A stretch of DNA of 64,000 bases from UBA1444 sp964521625 (GTDB lineage: Bacteria > Bacillota > Negativicutes > UBA1444), in the NCBI GenBank assembly GCA_964521625.1, contig CAZFSM010000010.1, positions 1-64,000 of the forward strand. The letters are read 5' to 3'. Every line of letters begins with the position of its first letter. Position 1 is the first letter of the stretch. Shown here piece after piece: positions 52,502-61,347 of this stretch. Position numbers and translations under genes: made by a program. Under the pieces are notes generated by a model that saw only the letters and a list, made by a program, of their open reading frames with translations, searched no databases and was not told the origin of the DNA.

Positions 52502-55294
52502 ATGAGTAAAAAAACACCAAAACCTTTTGATGGGCGGGTAGCCGAAAATCAGAACGCGTTGTCGCCTGAGGCTGCCCGACGCCTGCTCAACGAAATGCAT
52601 ATAAAACAAACACAACTGGAAACATTAAATGAGGAGTTGCGAAGGGTTCATGCAGCAGCAGAAGCATCGCAGGAACGCTATTTTGATTTTTATAATGTTG
52701 CACCGGTAGGCTATCTGACGTTAACGATAAAAAGCATGATTGTCGAAGCCAATCTTACTGTGGCGAGTCTCTTAGGGGTGTCACGCGAGAGCTTGATTCG
52801 ACAGCCGTTGATTCGATTTATCCATCAGGAAGATCAGGGTAGTTACCACTCACATATTAAGCAGCTTTTTTTAACGGGTGCATCAGAGACTTGCGAATTT
52901 CGACTCCTGAACAAAAATAATGAAACCCTATGGATTCGTATGGAATCACTTTTAGTGCATAGTTCTGATAAACAAGAACTGTGTCATGCAGTAATCAGTG
53001 AAATCACCGAACTCAAGACAGCAGAAGAAACACTTCGGGAGAGTGAAGCAAAATACCGACAATTGTTTGACATTGAGTCAGATGCACTTTTCCTGATAGA
53101 CTCTCAAAGCGGAAAACTGCTTGAAGCCAATTTGGCGGCGGTTTCCCTCTACGGATATAGCCGAGCCGAATTGTTAAATATGCGGCATGTTGATTTATCT
53201 GCAGAACCAGAGGAAACAGAAAAAGCAACGATTGCGGCCGGCTCATCCGGCACAGTCGTCGTTCCGCTTCGCTACCACCGCAAGAAAAATGGCACAAAGT
53301 TTCCTGTTGAAATTAACTCGGCTTCATTGCTTTGGAAAGGCAAACCGGCAATCATGCCGGCTATTCGTGATATCACCGACCGGATGCGGGCCGAAGCTGC
53401 AATCCATCGACATGCAGAGGTACAGACCATATTGCGGGAAATAACGGAAACCGCTATGTTTTCCAATTCATTAGATGAATTGTACCGAGAGTTGCATCGA
53501 TTGGTTGGGCGTGTTTTGATGGCACGAAATTTTCGAATCTTGCTCCTAGATGAGGAAAGCGGACAACTTGTGACAGTATATGGAACTGATGAAACAGCCC
53601 TTGTCCCGGTGCAGCGACTGCCGGGCAGATACATGGCGGATTATATCATGCGCCAAAATCAGGCGATATACGTGACTTCTTTAGAATTTGAGCGATTGCG
53701 GGCGGCCGGGGAAGTGGATTCTCGTTTTGTGGAATGGAATGAATGGTTGGGAGCACCTCTGTTTGATTCGAAGCGAAAAGCTTTTGGAGCTGTTACGCTA
53801 TTTTCACTATTGAACGAGCAACAATTCCAACCCGACGATATCGAGGTCTTTTCTATCATCGCGGCACAGATTTCGTTGGTGATCGAACGAAAACGCGCAG
53901 AAGAAGAGCAACGCCGGAGCATGGAGATTCAGATCGTTTTGCGTGAAATTGCGGACGCGGCAACAACTTTTGCATCTCTTGATGACTTGTATCAAAAAGT
54001 GCATCAGTCATTAAGAAAGGTGTTGCCTGCGAGAGGGTTTTATGTTGAGTTGATTGATGAAGAAAGAAAACAAATAGTGCAAGCTTATTGCGGTGAGGCC
54101 CCGTGCGTTGTTCCGCGCCAACGACCTATGGGAATAGGATTGGTAGAGCATATCGTGAATTTGGGCCGTGCCTTTTATGCGAGCAAGACTGATCTTGAAA
54201 CACTATGTAATAATGGCGAAATTAGTCTTCCCCAGGTTCCTGACTATAATTATTTGGGCGTGCCGCTGAAAGACTCGGCAGGCCGAGTTTTCGGTATTCT
54301 CGCCATAAGCTCTGAGGTTTCTCTTCGGCATGAAGATATCGAAGTCGTCTCATACATTGCTGCGCAGATATCTGTACTGATTGAACGCAAACAAATCGAA
54401 GAAAAGCTGCGAGAAAGCGAAAAGCGCTTCCGGGCTATTGTGGAAAATGCTACCGATATTATTTATTCTTTGTCACCAGAGGGCATTGTTACCTATATTT
54501 CCCCCAATTGGCGACAATATCCGGTGGACCGGATAAGTGATCTTGTCGGTTTTCCAATTACAAAATATATGCATCTTGATGACCAGCCTGCATGGTGGCG
54601 TTTTTTTAAACGTTGTAAGGATACCGGTGAAAAACAGAGTAATATTGAGTACCGGGTACGGCATCAAGATGGTGCCTGGCATTGGCATACTTCAAGTCTT
54701 TCGCCGATGCGGGACCTCGGAAACGAAAGTGGAGCGCTTATAGGCATAGACCGCGATATTAATGATCGAAAGTTGTTGGAAGAAGAACTGCGTCTTCAGG
54801 CTACCACAGATGGGCTCACAGGTGTATTTAACAGGCGGCATTTTCTGACACGGGCGGATGAAGAACTGCAGCGTATGCGACGCTATGGTGGATCTTGTGC
54901 GCTACTGATGGTGGATATCGACCATTTTAAAGAGGTAAATGATAACTTTGGGCACGACTCCGGTGATGTCGTACTAAAAATGGTGACGGACCTTTGCCGG
55001 GAAGCTATGCGAGCAACCGATCTACTGGGGCGAGTTGGCGGTGAAGAATTTGCAATTTTATTGCTGGAAGTTCGAGTTCAGGAAGCCATTCTCGTCGCTA
55101 ATCGTTTGCGGCAAAGCATTCAGGATACTGTTTTTAAATCAGAAGGCCATCAATTAATAAGGTTGAGAGCGAGTATTGGCGTGGCCGAACATTATTCGGC
55201 GAAGGAGACACTCAATGAGCTGATGGTTCGCGCTGACAAAGCATTGTACTGTGCTAAAAACGAAGGGAGAAACAGGGTGGCTGCAAGTCAGTAA
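52502..55294 (+). CDS. Multidomain PAS/GAF diguanylate cyclase
   Basis: A 930-aa soluble signalling protein from ATG 52502 (GGGAGGG upstream). Domain order: coiled-coil start, PAS (about 60-180), PAS (about 185-300), GAF (about 320-460), GAF (about 480-620), PAS (about 630-750) and GGDEF (about 765-925). The active site is GGEEF, with the inhibitory RxxD site (RATD) five residues before it, so the enzyme should make c-di-GMP and be product-inhibited. There are no membrane helices. Signals are likely internal small molecules or redox. Confidence 0.92.
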   Translation: MSKKTPKPFDGRVAENQNALSPEAARRLLNEMHIKQTQLETLNEELRRVHAAAEASQERYFDFYNVAPVGYLTLTIKSMIVEANLTVASLLGVSRESLIRQPLIRFIHQEDQGSYHSHIKQLFLTGASETCEFRLLNKNNETLWIRMESLLVHSSDKQELCHAVISEITELKTAEETLRESEAKYRQLFDIESDALFLIDSQSGKLLEANLAAVSLYGYSRAELLNMRHVDLSAEPEETEKATIAAGSSGTVVVPLRYHRKKNGTKFPVEINSASLLWKGKPAIMPAIRDITDRMRAEAAIHRHAEVQTILREITETAMFSNSLDELYRELHRLVGRVLMARNFRILLLDEESGQLVTVYGTDETALVPVQRLPGRYMADYIMRQNQAIYVTSLEFERLRAAGEVDSRFVEWNEWLGAPLFDSKRKAFGAVTLFSLLNEQQFQPDDIEVFSIIAAQISLVIERKRAEEEQRRSMEIQIVLREIADAATTFASLDDLYQKVHQSLRKVLPARGFYVELIDEERKQIVQAYCGEAPCVVPRQRPMGIGLVEHIVNLGRAFYASKTDLETLCNNGEISLPQVPDYNYLGVPLKDSAGRVFGILAISSEVSLRHEDIEVVSYIAAQISVLIERKQIEEKLRESEKRFRAIVENATDIIYSLSPEGIVTYISPNWRQYPVDRISDLVGFPITKYMHLDDQPAWWRFFKRCKDTGEKQSNIEYRVRHQDGAWHWHTSSLSPMRDLGNESGALIGIDRDINDRKLLEEELRLQATTDGLTGVFNRRHFLTRADEELQRMRRYGGSCALLMVDIDHFKEVNDNFGHDSGDVVLKMVTDLCREAMRATDLLGRVGGEEFAILLLEVRVQEAILVANRLRQSIQDTVFKSEGHQLIRLRASIGVAEHYSAKETLNELMVRADKALYCAKNEGRNRVAASQ

Positions 55295-55365
55295 CCTTTT
55301 TCTACACCAGCGGCGCAAATGCGAAAAAATATGTAGGGAGTCTTGTTTCAATGCACCTTTTCAGC

Positions 55366-55394
55366 TTGACATGTTTTCTTTAAATCCGTATAAT
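55366..55394 (+). promoter_or_regulatory. Promoter of tRNA-Thr
   Basis: TTGACA (55366-55371), 17 bp, TATAAT (55389-55394), an exact consensus promoter 16 bp before the tRNA. Confidence 0.95.
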
Positions 55395-55410
55395 AAATGT
55401 CACGTGACAC

Positions 55411-55485
55411 GCCGCTGTAGCTCAGTGGTAGAGCAGCGCATTCGTAATGCGCGGGTCGTAAGTTCAAATCTTATCAGCGGCTCCA
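55411..55485 (+). tRNA. tRNA-Thr (anticodon CGT)
   Basis: A 75-nt cloverleaf: acceptor GCCGCTG/CAGCGGC, D-arm GCTC..GAGC, anticodon stem GCGCA/TGCGC with loop TTCGTAA (CGT), T-arm GTAAG-TTCAAAT-CTTAT, discriminator T, encoded CCA. Confidence 0.95.
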
Positions 55486-55494
55486 TTCAGTAAT

Positions 55495-55531
55495 AACGGC
55501 GCTCCCGAATAATTTTCGGAAGCGCCGTTTT
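55495..55531 (+). terminator. Terminator after tRNA-Thr
   Basis: AACGGCGCT pairs with AGCGCCGTT, extended inside by CCGA/TCGG, followed by a T-rich tail. Confidence 0.87.
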
Positions 55532-55582
55532 GTTGCTTTTTAGGGGGTAAATTTGCCCAAAATTTGCCCAAGATTCGCCCAA

Positions 55583-56253
55583 TCACGAAAGCGCAGATTC
55601 CATGCGGCTTGCGAGCGCTTTGCCATGCCCCGGCATACAGTGCGAATAAAGGTCGTACGTGATGCGTATGGAAGCGTGGCCGAGACGTTCTGAGATCTGC
55701 TTGATGTCGGCGCCGTCAGCAAGCAAGATAGACGCGTGGGTGTGCCGGAGGATGTGGAAGTTATGCCTTGGCAGTCCTTGCTTTTCTGCGTGGTCAGGGA
55801 ACCAGGCTGAAACGGAATCGGGGTTCATCCAATCGCCATCACCGTTTTCAAACACCAGGTTGTTCGCTTGCCAAAGGGTTCCGAGCCGTAGCCTGATCCG
55901 GTCCTGGTGCGCCTTCCAGTTATTTTGCCCAAGTTGAAATGACCCAGTGCTGGATCGACGCGAAGCTCGAGGAGCTGCTTGTATCGTCGCAGCGTTGATT
56001 TCGCGAGTCCTTTGGCTTCGAGTGCACCAAGATAAATTTTGAAAAATTTTGAAATGCTGGTTTTGTATGGGTTGATGTCTCCCCAACCCGATGCTTCGTC
56101 AAGCAGTCGGTCAAGTTCTCTGTTTGCCTCCCGCTCATTGCCGCTAAACGTGATGGATGATCGTTTGCGCTTTTTCGTGTCCGGATGATAGCCGAAATCC
56201 AAGGTGAGCAAAAATTTGTTTGGGCCAATCTCGCGCAAGTTGCCTGTGGCCAT
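55583..56253 (-). pseudogene. Tyrosine integrase with internal deletion and frame change
   Basis: The 5' part (56253 to about 55920) encodes a phage integrase N-terminus (arm domain, then LGALEAKGLAKSTLRRYKQLLE of the SAM-like domain). The 3' part, in another frame to 55583, encodes the catalytic end NFHILRHTHASILLADGADIKQISERLGHASIRITYDLYSH with HxLR, His and Tyr. About 130-150 residues between them, including the first catalytic Arg, are missing. It is convergent with tRNA-Thr(CGT), the place expected for an integrase of an element in that tRNA. Confidence 0.85.
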
Positions 56254-56273
56254 GACGGTCGCTTCTTTTCCTG

Positions 56274-56597
56274 TTAAATGCCAAACTTGATAAAGGAATT
56301 GTATTCTTCAATTGCGTTGTTTGCATCTCTTTTGGCTTTTTCTGCACTTTCAATAATGCGTTGGATATCGTTTTTGCAAGCCTCTACGTATCTGTTGGCA
56401 CTGTCAACATAGGATTCAACCTCAGACCGATACGATGACATTGCAAAAGAGTCCCTTGAATATGGCTTGGAAGGTGGATATCCACGAAATGCAGGATAGT
56501 CAGCTAATGGAAAATTGCTTGAACCGATTACATAACCGAAAGCAATAGACATGGAGCATAAAAGAATAATGAGAACAATTAGTATTGTCTTTTTCAT
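56274..56597 (-). CDS. Small membrane-anchored or exported protein
   Basis: A 107-aa protein with an N-terminal hydrophobic segment (about 3-22) and a polar, helical C-terminal half (YVDSANRYVEACKNDIQRIIESAEKAKRDANNAIEEY). No known family is recognised. Together with the next two genes it forms a run of small exported proteins next to the decayed integrase, probably cargo of the old element. Confidence 0.6.
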   Translation of the reverse strand: MKKTILIVLIILLCSMSIAFGYVIGSSNFPLADYPAFRGYPPSKPYSRDSFAMSSYRSEVESYVDSANRYVEACKNDIQRIIESAEKAKRDANNAIEEYNSFIKFGI

Positions 56598-56643
56598 AAG
56601 TCACCACCCAATTCGCTTTCGCTCAAGTTTTGGCATTGTTCAA

Positions 56644-56907
56644 TCAAAAAATTTTGAACAAAATCAATCCTGCAAACAAGATGACAGCTTGCACCACCCA
56701 GAGAAAAAACACAATTTTAAAAGGGAGCAAAAGACATCCGGACATACCGGCTTGTTCTGGTTGCTTTTCTTGCTCACTAATTCGAGCGCGTTCCTCTTCA
56801 ACAATTCGCTTTCGGTCATCTTCGGAAAGATTATTTACACCCTCGCCACATTTAGGATATGCAACCCAATCTTCCTGCAACTGATTGCCGCACTTTCTGC
56901 AAAACAC
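56644..56907 (-). CDS. Zinc-ribbon membrane protein with a changed ligand
   Basis: An 87-aa protein from GTG 56907, which is preferred because AGGTGG is about 7 nt upstream (an open frame extends to 56970). An N-terminal zinc-ribbon CRKCGN...YPKCGE has three Cys, while the usual third Cys is Tyr. A charged linker and one C-terminal transmembrane helix (about 62-84) follow. Function unknown. Confidence 0.65.
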   Translation of the reverse strand: MFCRKCGNQLQEDWVAYPKCGEGVNNLSEDDRKRIVEEERARISEQEKQPEQAGMSGCLLLPFKIVFFLWVVQAVILFAGLILFKIF

Positions 56908-56970
56908 AGTTTCACCACCTATAGGATGTAATTGCGCTATCTTGCCCCAAACAACCTCGTCTGAATGCAA

Positions 56971-57252
56971 CTACGGCTTGCACACCTTGCATGGGACATA
57001 CCCCGCCTGGACTGCTTCATCACGAGTGGCGAAAGGCACTTTGTTAGCTGGATTCATAGCTGACACATAACGGCATGACGCGAAGTGAAATTTGTGGGTG
57101 TTGAGATTGCCGATGTATTGGACGGATTCAGAGGCGTTAGCTAGGGAAGAGTTGTCATGAGTCGACGGTGTTATTGCAGGGGCAGCTCCTGTCAGAACCG
57201 CGGTGGCAAGAAGCAACGCCAGGAGCAGAAGTGATAGGCGCTTTTTCATCAT
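56971..57252 (-). CDS. Exported Ada-like zinc-binding domain protein
   Basis: A 93-aa protein with a signal peptide (about 1-24) and a domain like the Ada metal-binding fold: YIGNLNTHKFHFASCRYVSAMNPANK..FATRDEAVQAGYVPCKVCKP. Three Cys and a His are placed as in the family. Similar domains are often found exported and attached to nucleases. GAGG precedes the ATG region. A degenerate copy lies at 59903. Confidence 0.8.
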   Translation of the reverse strand: MMKKRLSLLLLALLLATAVLTGAAPAITPSTHDNSSLANASESVQYIGNLNTHKFHFASCRYVSAMNPANKVPFATRDEAVQAGYVPCKVCKP

Positions 57253-57331
57253 AGACCTCCTTGGATACTGCTTGAATGAGTGTTAAAAAAGAAGATGACC
57301 AAGAATCTAACCCAATATAACGAGTCCAAAT

Positions 57332-57457
57332 TTAAGGCGTTGAAAACACTTCTTTAACACGTGCAATTGAAAACTGCCAGTTATCAGGTATTTGATCGAT
57401 TGTGCCAGCGCCGAATGCATGATCGGCCCACTTTTTATATTCAAACAAGATCGTTTC
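57332..57457 (-). pseudogene. C-terminal fragment of a gene cut by the IS3 element
   Basis: 41 codons ending at TAA 57332-57334 form an uninterrupted protein-like frame (KKWADHAFGAGTIDQIPDNWQF) that runs into the IS left end. The family is not recognised. The matching 5' part was not found on the other side of the IS. Confidence 0.5.
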
Positions 57458-57492
57458 TGACCTGCCCCGGATTTTTAGTCCGGAATTTTAAG

Positions 57493-58286
57493 TTAGGCTG
57501 CGATCAGAATCGTCTGTGGCGCTGGTGGTTTGTAGCCTAAAGAGCTATGCGGCCGCACCGTGTTGTATTCCCGTACCCATAGCTTGGTTAAAACTTCCAC
57601 CTCGAACATCGTGTCAAACAGTTCACGGTTTAGAAATTCGTCCCGCATCTTGCCGTTAAAGCTTTCACAGTATCCATTCTCCCAAGGACTTCCTGGTTCA
57701 ATGAAAGCAGTGCCAACCCCCAGGGATTTCAGCCATTCGAGCAGCTTGTTTGCGGTGAATTCGCTGCCGTTGTCACTTCGGATATAAGCGGGAGTTCCTT
57801 TCATAATGAAAAGGTCAGATAAAACATTCATTACATCGGTATGTTTCCAGTGTCTTCGGGGTAAACTCGCCAGACATTCCCGGGTATACTCATCAAGGAT
57901 GTTCAGCCAGCGTACTTTCCGGCCATTCCTTAGCCGGTCTTCAACAAAATCTAACTCCAGACATGATTGCGGTATTCTGGCCGCAAGCGGACGCAGCTTC
58001 CGTCATTTAGCCATAGCCGTCGTTTCCTTGGTTGCTTGCGGGGAACTTTTAAGCCTTGTTCTCTCCAGATTCGCTCCACCCGTTTATGATTAATCGGATA
58101 CTCGAGCCTGAGCATGGCCGTGATCCGGCGATAACCGTACCTGCCATAGTTCGTGGCCAGTTCGATGATTCTGGCCGTGATCTCGTCTTCATCATTTCTT
58201 TTGACCGGGACATATCTGAGACTGCTGCAGCATACTCTTAGCGCCCGGCAAGCCCTCCGCTGGGAACATCCGTATTCGGCTTGCAC
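57493..58286 (-). pseudogene. IS3 transposase OrfB, frameshifted
   Basis: The DDE integrase part. The first frame (58286-57951) has the HTH_21 region and ends NHVWS then a stop. The next frame resumes directly as DFVEDRLRNGRK and runs to 57493 with YIRSDNGSEF, EPGSPWENG, ESFNGKMRDE and NTVRPHSSLGY. One base is missing in the Tyr codon near 57948. The orfB frame is open upstream into the end of orfA, as expected for programmed -1 frameshifting. Transposase is therefore not made intact. Confidence 0.88.
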
Positions 58287-58318
58287 CTTTGTTACGGCTT
58301 GTTTTCGTTTTGCCGGGC

Positions 58319-58597
58319 TTAGAATTTTCCCTCGGCCACATCCTTGAGGATGGCATTATCCAGGCTAAGATCTGCAACGAGTTTTTTGAGGCGGGCATTT
58401 TCTTTTTCCAGTTCTTTGAGTCTTTTGGCATCGGATGAATTCATCCCGCCGAATTGTTTTCGCCAGCGGTAGTAGGTTTGCTCTGTGACGCCAATCTGTC
58501 TGGCCGCTTCCGCGACGGTTTTGCCTTGGCTGCAAAGGACTTCTACTTCTCTCAAATGAACGATGATTTGTTCTGCGGTATAGGTTTTCTTGCTCAT
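58319..58597 (-). CDS. IS3 transposase OrfA
   Basis: A 92-aa HTH protein from the ATG at 58597 (MSKKTYTAEQIIVHLREVEVL), with the helix-turn-helix EAARQIGVTEQTYYRWRKQFGG and a leucine-zipper-like tail (RLKELEKENARLKKLVADLSLDNAILKDV). It is complete and binds the IS ends in active relatives. The frame overlaps the orfB frame at its 3' end. Confidence 0.92.
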   Translation of the reverse strand: MSKKTYTAEQIIVHLREVEVLCSQGKTVAEAARQIGVTEQTYYRWRKQFGGMNSSDAKRLKELEKENARLKKLVADLSLDNAILKDVAEGKF

Positions 58598-58759
58598 TTG
58601 CTTCACCCCTTTTAAGTTAGTTTATCAATTTCTTCCCTAACTTAAAATCCGGTTTGAGTCCTCGGGGGCATGTCACCCTTTTGCATTGTCTAAAGTTGTG
58701 TGGCTTAAGGCATTAGGCGATCGGCCTACCTTTAGAGGAGCGTGCCTTAAATGGCCAAA

Positions 58760-59824
58760 TTAAGCAGTAAGATACTTGCTTAATACACGATAGACATTAC
58801 CGCCCATGAACGCTGCGATATTGTCTCGACTAAAACCGACTTCAACCATTGCGGCCGCCAATTTTGGCAAATCCCGAACATCTTGATAACCTGTGAGTAA
58901 GGGGAGGCCACCGCCGCCGTCGGTGCCGATGCCAATGTGTTCGATTCCAATCAGTGATTTCATTTCCCATAATTCTTTTGCCCAGTCTTGAAATGATTTG
59001 CCTTGTTTGCCATGCCATGCTGCGGGGCAGGAACAAACAACCCCGCCTGTTTTTGCAACCCATTCCATTTCGGTCAGCGATCGAGCTCTTCCGCATTTGT
59101 TTTCAGTGGCGCATAGAGTTGTATGTGAATCGAGAAGCGGCAATTGACAATAGGTTGAAATATCTTTAAGCGTTTTATGACTGGTGTGGGCGACATCAAT
59201 TACCATGCCTAATTCTTGCATTTTATCGATAACTTTCGATCCAAAACTGGAAAGACCTCCCCGATATGGTCCCGGTTCCCATCCAGATCGGGACATCATA
59301 ATATCTCCAAGTTCGTTGTTATGATAATGAACCAAAGTGATGATGCGAACTCCCCGATTGAAGAACTCTGTCAAGCGATCAAGGCGTCCTTCTAGTGCAT
59401 CTCCGCCTTCAAGAGCCAAAATTGCGCCAGGAGCCGAAGTGGCAGGCGAAGGGAGATCGGAAAGGGTCAGGACGGGTTTCACAAGTCGGTTTTTGAAGAT
59501 GGTGCTTTTCCAGTAATCTATATACGAAATGGCGATATCGTAATTGCTGCGATTCGTTTTTGATCGCCATCCGGAATCGCCAATGGCGGAATAACAGCTA
59601 GCTGCCATGCCAAGATCTTTCATGTACCGGTAGCTCGCAGAATTATCCTGCCAATAGGGTGCATTCATATCAGGGTGTGCGTGCGGATCAATGATTAGCA
59701 TCCCTTCAAGGGGAAAAGCGTCAGTTGTAGCTGCGGTGAATGCAGAAGTTTGAAATAGTGTATTGCTCAGAGTAAGTGTAAGAGCAACCTGACGGGCTTT
59801 ATATAAGAACTCCCGTCTCTTCAT
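58760..59824 (-). CDS. Exported M19 (renal dipeptidase-like) peptidase
   Basis: A 354-aa metallo-dipeptidase of the amidohydrolase fold. ATG 59824 follows GGAGGTGAGCTC; the longer frame upstream runs through a pseudogene remnant. The N-terminus MKRREFLYKARQVALTLTL looks like a twin-arginine signal. Motifs: IIDPHAHPD near residue 43, ILALEGGDAL (metal-bridging Glu), VIDVAHTS and LLDSHTT (His ligands), and IGIGTDGGGG. Such enzymes cleave dipeptides, including D-amino-acid ones. Confidence 0.9.
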   Translation of the reverse strand: MKRREFLYKARQVALTLTLSNTLFQTSAFTAATTDAFPLEGMLIIDPHAHPDMNAPYWQDNSASYRYMKDLGMAASCYSAIGDSGWRSKTNRSNYDIAISYIDYWKSTIFKNRLVKPVLTLSDLPSPATSAPGAILALEGGDALEGRLDRLTEFFNRGVRIITLVHYHNNELGDIMMSRSGWEPGPYRGGLSSFGSKVIDKMQELGMVIDVAHTSHKTLKDISTYCQLPLLDSHTTLCATENKCGRARSLTEMEWVAKTGGVVCSCPAAWHGKQGKSFQDWAKELWEMKSLIGIEHIGIGTDGGGGLPLLTGYQDVRDLPKLAAAMVEVGFSRDNIAAFMGGNVYRVLSKYLTA

Positions 59825-59902
59825 GAGCTCACCTCCAATTTTATGTGGCACATGATTATTGCTACGGCTAACATATTTTGCAAGGGATATAACTAGCTTG
59901 TA

Positions 59903-60003
59903 TGTTTCAGCGTGGGTGGCAAAAAGAACTTTTTTTGGATGGATTCCGCCGAGACATAGCGGCATGAAGCAAAGTGAAAATTAGAGTGTTGAGGTTTCCG
60001 ATC
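59903..60003 (-). pseudogene. Degenerate copy of the Ada-like zinc-binding gene
   Basis: About 100 bp align by eye to the 56971-57252 gene: GGCATGAAGCAAAGTGAAA and TGAGGTTTCCGAT match GGCATGACGCGAAGTGAAA and TGAGATTGCCGAT, in the same orientation. Small indels break the frame. Part of the old frame (HPKKVLFATHAE versus NPANKVPFATRDE) is fused to an open frame upstream of the M19 gene. Confidence 0.75.
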
Positions 60004-60511
60004 AAGTTTCAGCGATGATTACTGCGTCAACATATACGTTGCCATTTACGGTCACGACGCAGCCAACTTCCTCACTTTCTTTGATAAAGCGGCCCTCACA
60101 GATGAATCCGCAATAACCGCTTTGACAATGAACCTGTGATCCCCGGAGTGACGTTGCGAAATAAGGGTAATAGAGGATCCCGTGGCGTTTCAAGGAACGA
60201 ATTACGTTATCTGTCTGCAATGCAGTTTGAACAAAAGTTGTCTCCAGGCCAGATGATAGCAACGTAACCTTGAAGTCGCGTTGCTTTAATGCCAACCCTG
60301 CGGAAAGAGCGGTAGGGTTTATGCCAATTATGGCGACATTGCGGATTCGAGCAGATTCAAGCATAACCAAGATTGCTTTTAATCCTTGCACACCATCTAA
60401 ATAAAATACATGAGGGCGATTAGATCCGGGTAGAGGCTTTTGTGATAAGCCAGTTGACCATTGAGATGGATTGCCAAATAGATTAAGGAGTTCTTTGAAA
60501 GCTATATCCAT
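60002..60511 (-). CDS. Fragment of a pyridine-nucleotide disulfide oxidoreductase
   Basis: A 169-aa frame (AGGAGG near the start) with the middle NAD-binding part of a CoA-disulfide/NADH-oxidase-like flavoprotein: GVQGLKAI..., then NVAIIGINPTALSAGLALKQRDFKVTLL, and ending VYVDAVIIAET. The usual GxGxxG is GINPTA. The FAD-binding N-terminus and dimerisation C-terminus are missing; the stop lies at the junction with the Ada-like remnant. Probably a non-functional truncation, though the start codon and ribosome site look intact. Confidence 0.6.
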   Translation of the reverse strand: MDIAFKELLNLFGNPSQWSTGLSQKPLPGSNRPHVFYLDGVQGLKAILVMLESARIRNVAIIGINPTALSAGLALKQRDFKVTLLSSGLETTFVQTALQTDNVIRSLKRHGILYYPYFATSLRGSQVHCQSGYCGFICEGRFIKESEEVGCVVTVNGNVYVDAVIIAET

Positions 60512-60735
60512 GGAAAGCCTCCTTGCAAAGAATGACTGGAGAATCTATCTATGTATTCGCAGGATAAAATAAGATTCCTCCCAATTGATTTGCAAGCAAC
60601 CTGAAAACGGTCAGTTTAACTGCAACAAAAGATAGAAGGAATTATCCCGCTTGCGTAGAACATATATTTTAACGATTAATAAATTAGGGTTACAAATTAT
60701 ATTGGTACAAATGAAATATAGAGGGGGAATCTGCG

Positions 60736-61266
60736 GTGAAATGGCTCCTAACAGGAGTATTCCTGCTGGGATTTTTATGTAACATTCAACTCTGTCAGGC
60801 AATGACGCCGGAAGAGTATATCGAAATTATCGCCCCGCACGCCCAACAGGTTAAACAACATGGGTTGTTTCCTTCGGTGGCGATTGCGCAGAGTTGTCGT
60901 GAGACAGGCTTTGGCAAACACTTGGATGCTTTGGATATTTACGGCGAATCCGTGCGTAAATATAATAACGTGTTAGGCAAGAAATGGCGCAATGGTCACT
61001 ACTATGAGAAATGGACGCCGGAAGGATCTGGCGCAGGGCGCCACATGATTATCGGTAAGTTTCAAGCCTACAAGTCCATCAAAGATTGTTTTGAAGATTA
61101 TGCGCGCAACATAAACACGAACCCTGCCTACAAGGATAAGGATACTTCCAATATTTACTCTTTTATTTATTCGATTGCCCCCCGTTATGCAACGGATAAT
61201 CCGCATGCCTATTCCAACGGAGTGTTGCGGATTATCGAAAAATATAATTTGACCCGCTATGACTGA
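60736..61266 (+). CDS. Exported glucosaminidase (FlgJ/LYZ2-like)
   Basis: A 176-aa peptidoglycan hydrolase. GTG 60736 follows GAGGGGG. A signal peptide (about 1-22, ending QLCQA) precedes a GH73-type domain with SVAIAQSCRETGFGKH (catalytic Glu), NNVLGKK, FQAYKSIKDCFEDYARNI and the final YSNGVLRIIEKYNL. It acts in wall remodelling outside the cytoplasmic membrane. The 224 bp upstream (60512-60735) show no other gene. Confidence 0.9.
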   Translation: MKWLLTGVFLLGFLCNIQLCQAMTPEEYIEIIAPHAQQVKQHGLFPSVAIAQSCRETGFGKHLDALDIYGESVRKYNNVLGKKWRNGHYYEKWTPEGSGAGRHMIIGKFQAYKSIKDCFEDYARNINTNPAYKDKDTSNIYSFIYSIAPRYATDNPHAYSNGVLRIIEKYNLTRYD

Positions 61267-61283
61267 GGTTGCTGGACATCAAC

Positions 61284-61312
61284 GGCGATGGGTGAACCCA
61301 TCGCTTTGCTTT
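61284..61312 (+). terminator. Terminator after glucosaminidase
   Basis: GGCGATGGG pairs with CCCATCGCT (GCGATGGG/CCCATCGC, TGAA loop) followed by a T-rich tail. Confidence 0.85.
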
Positions 61313-61347
61313 TTTTTGAATATAAATAATCATTAGGAGGGCTTTGC

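Larger units (their letters stand above)
57458..58675 (-). mobile_element. IS3-family insertion sequence (IS407-like group), defective
   Basis: About 1.2 kb with imperfect terminal inverted repeats of about 40 bp (TGACCTGCCCC... at 57458 and TGACATGCCCC... reading inward from 58675, both ending in TTTTAAGTTAGG). It carries orfA and a frameshifted orfB on the minus strand. A clear target duplication was not seen. Confidence 0.87.
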
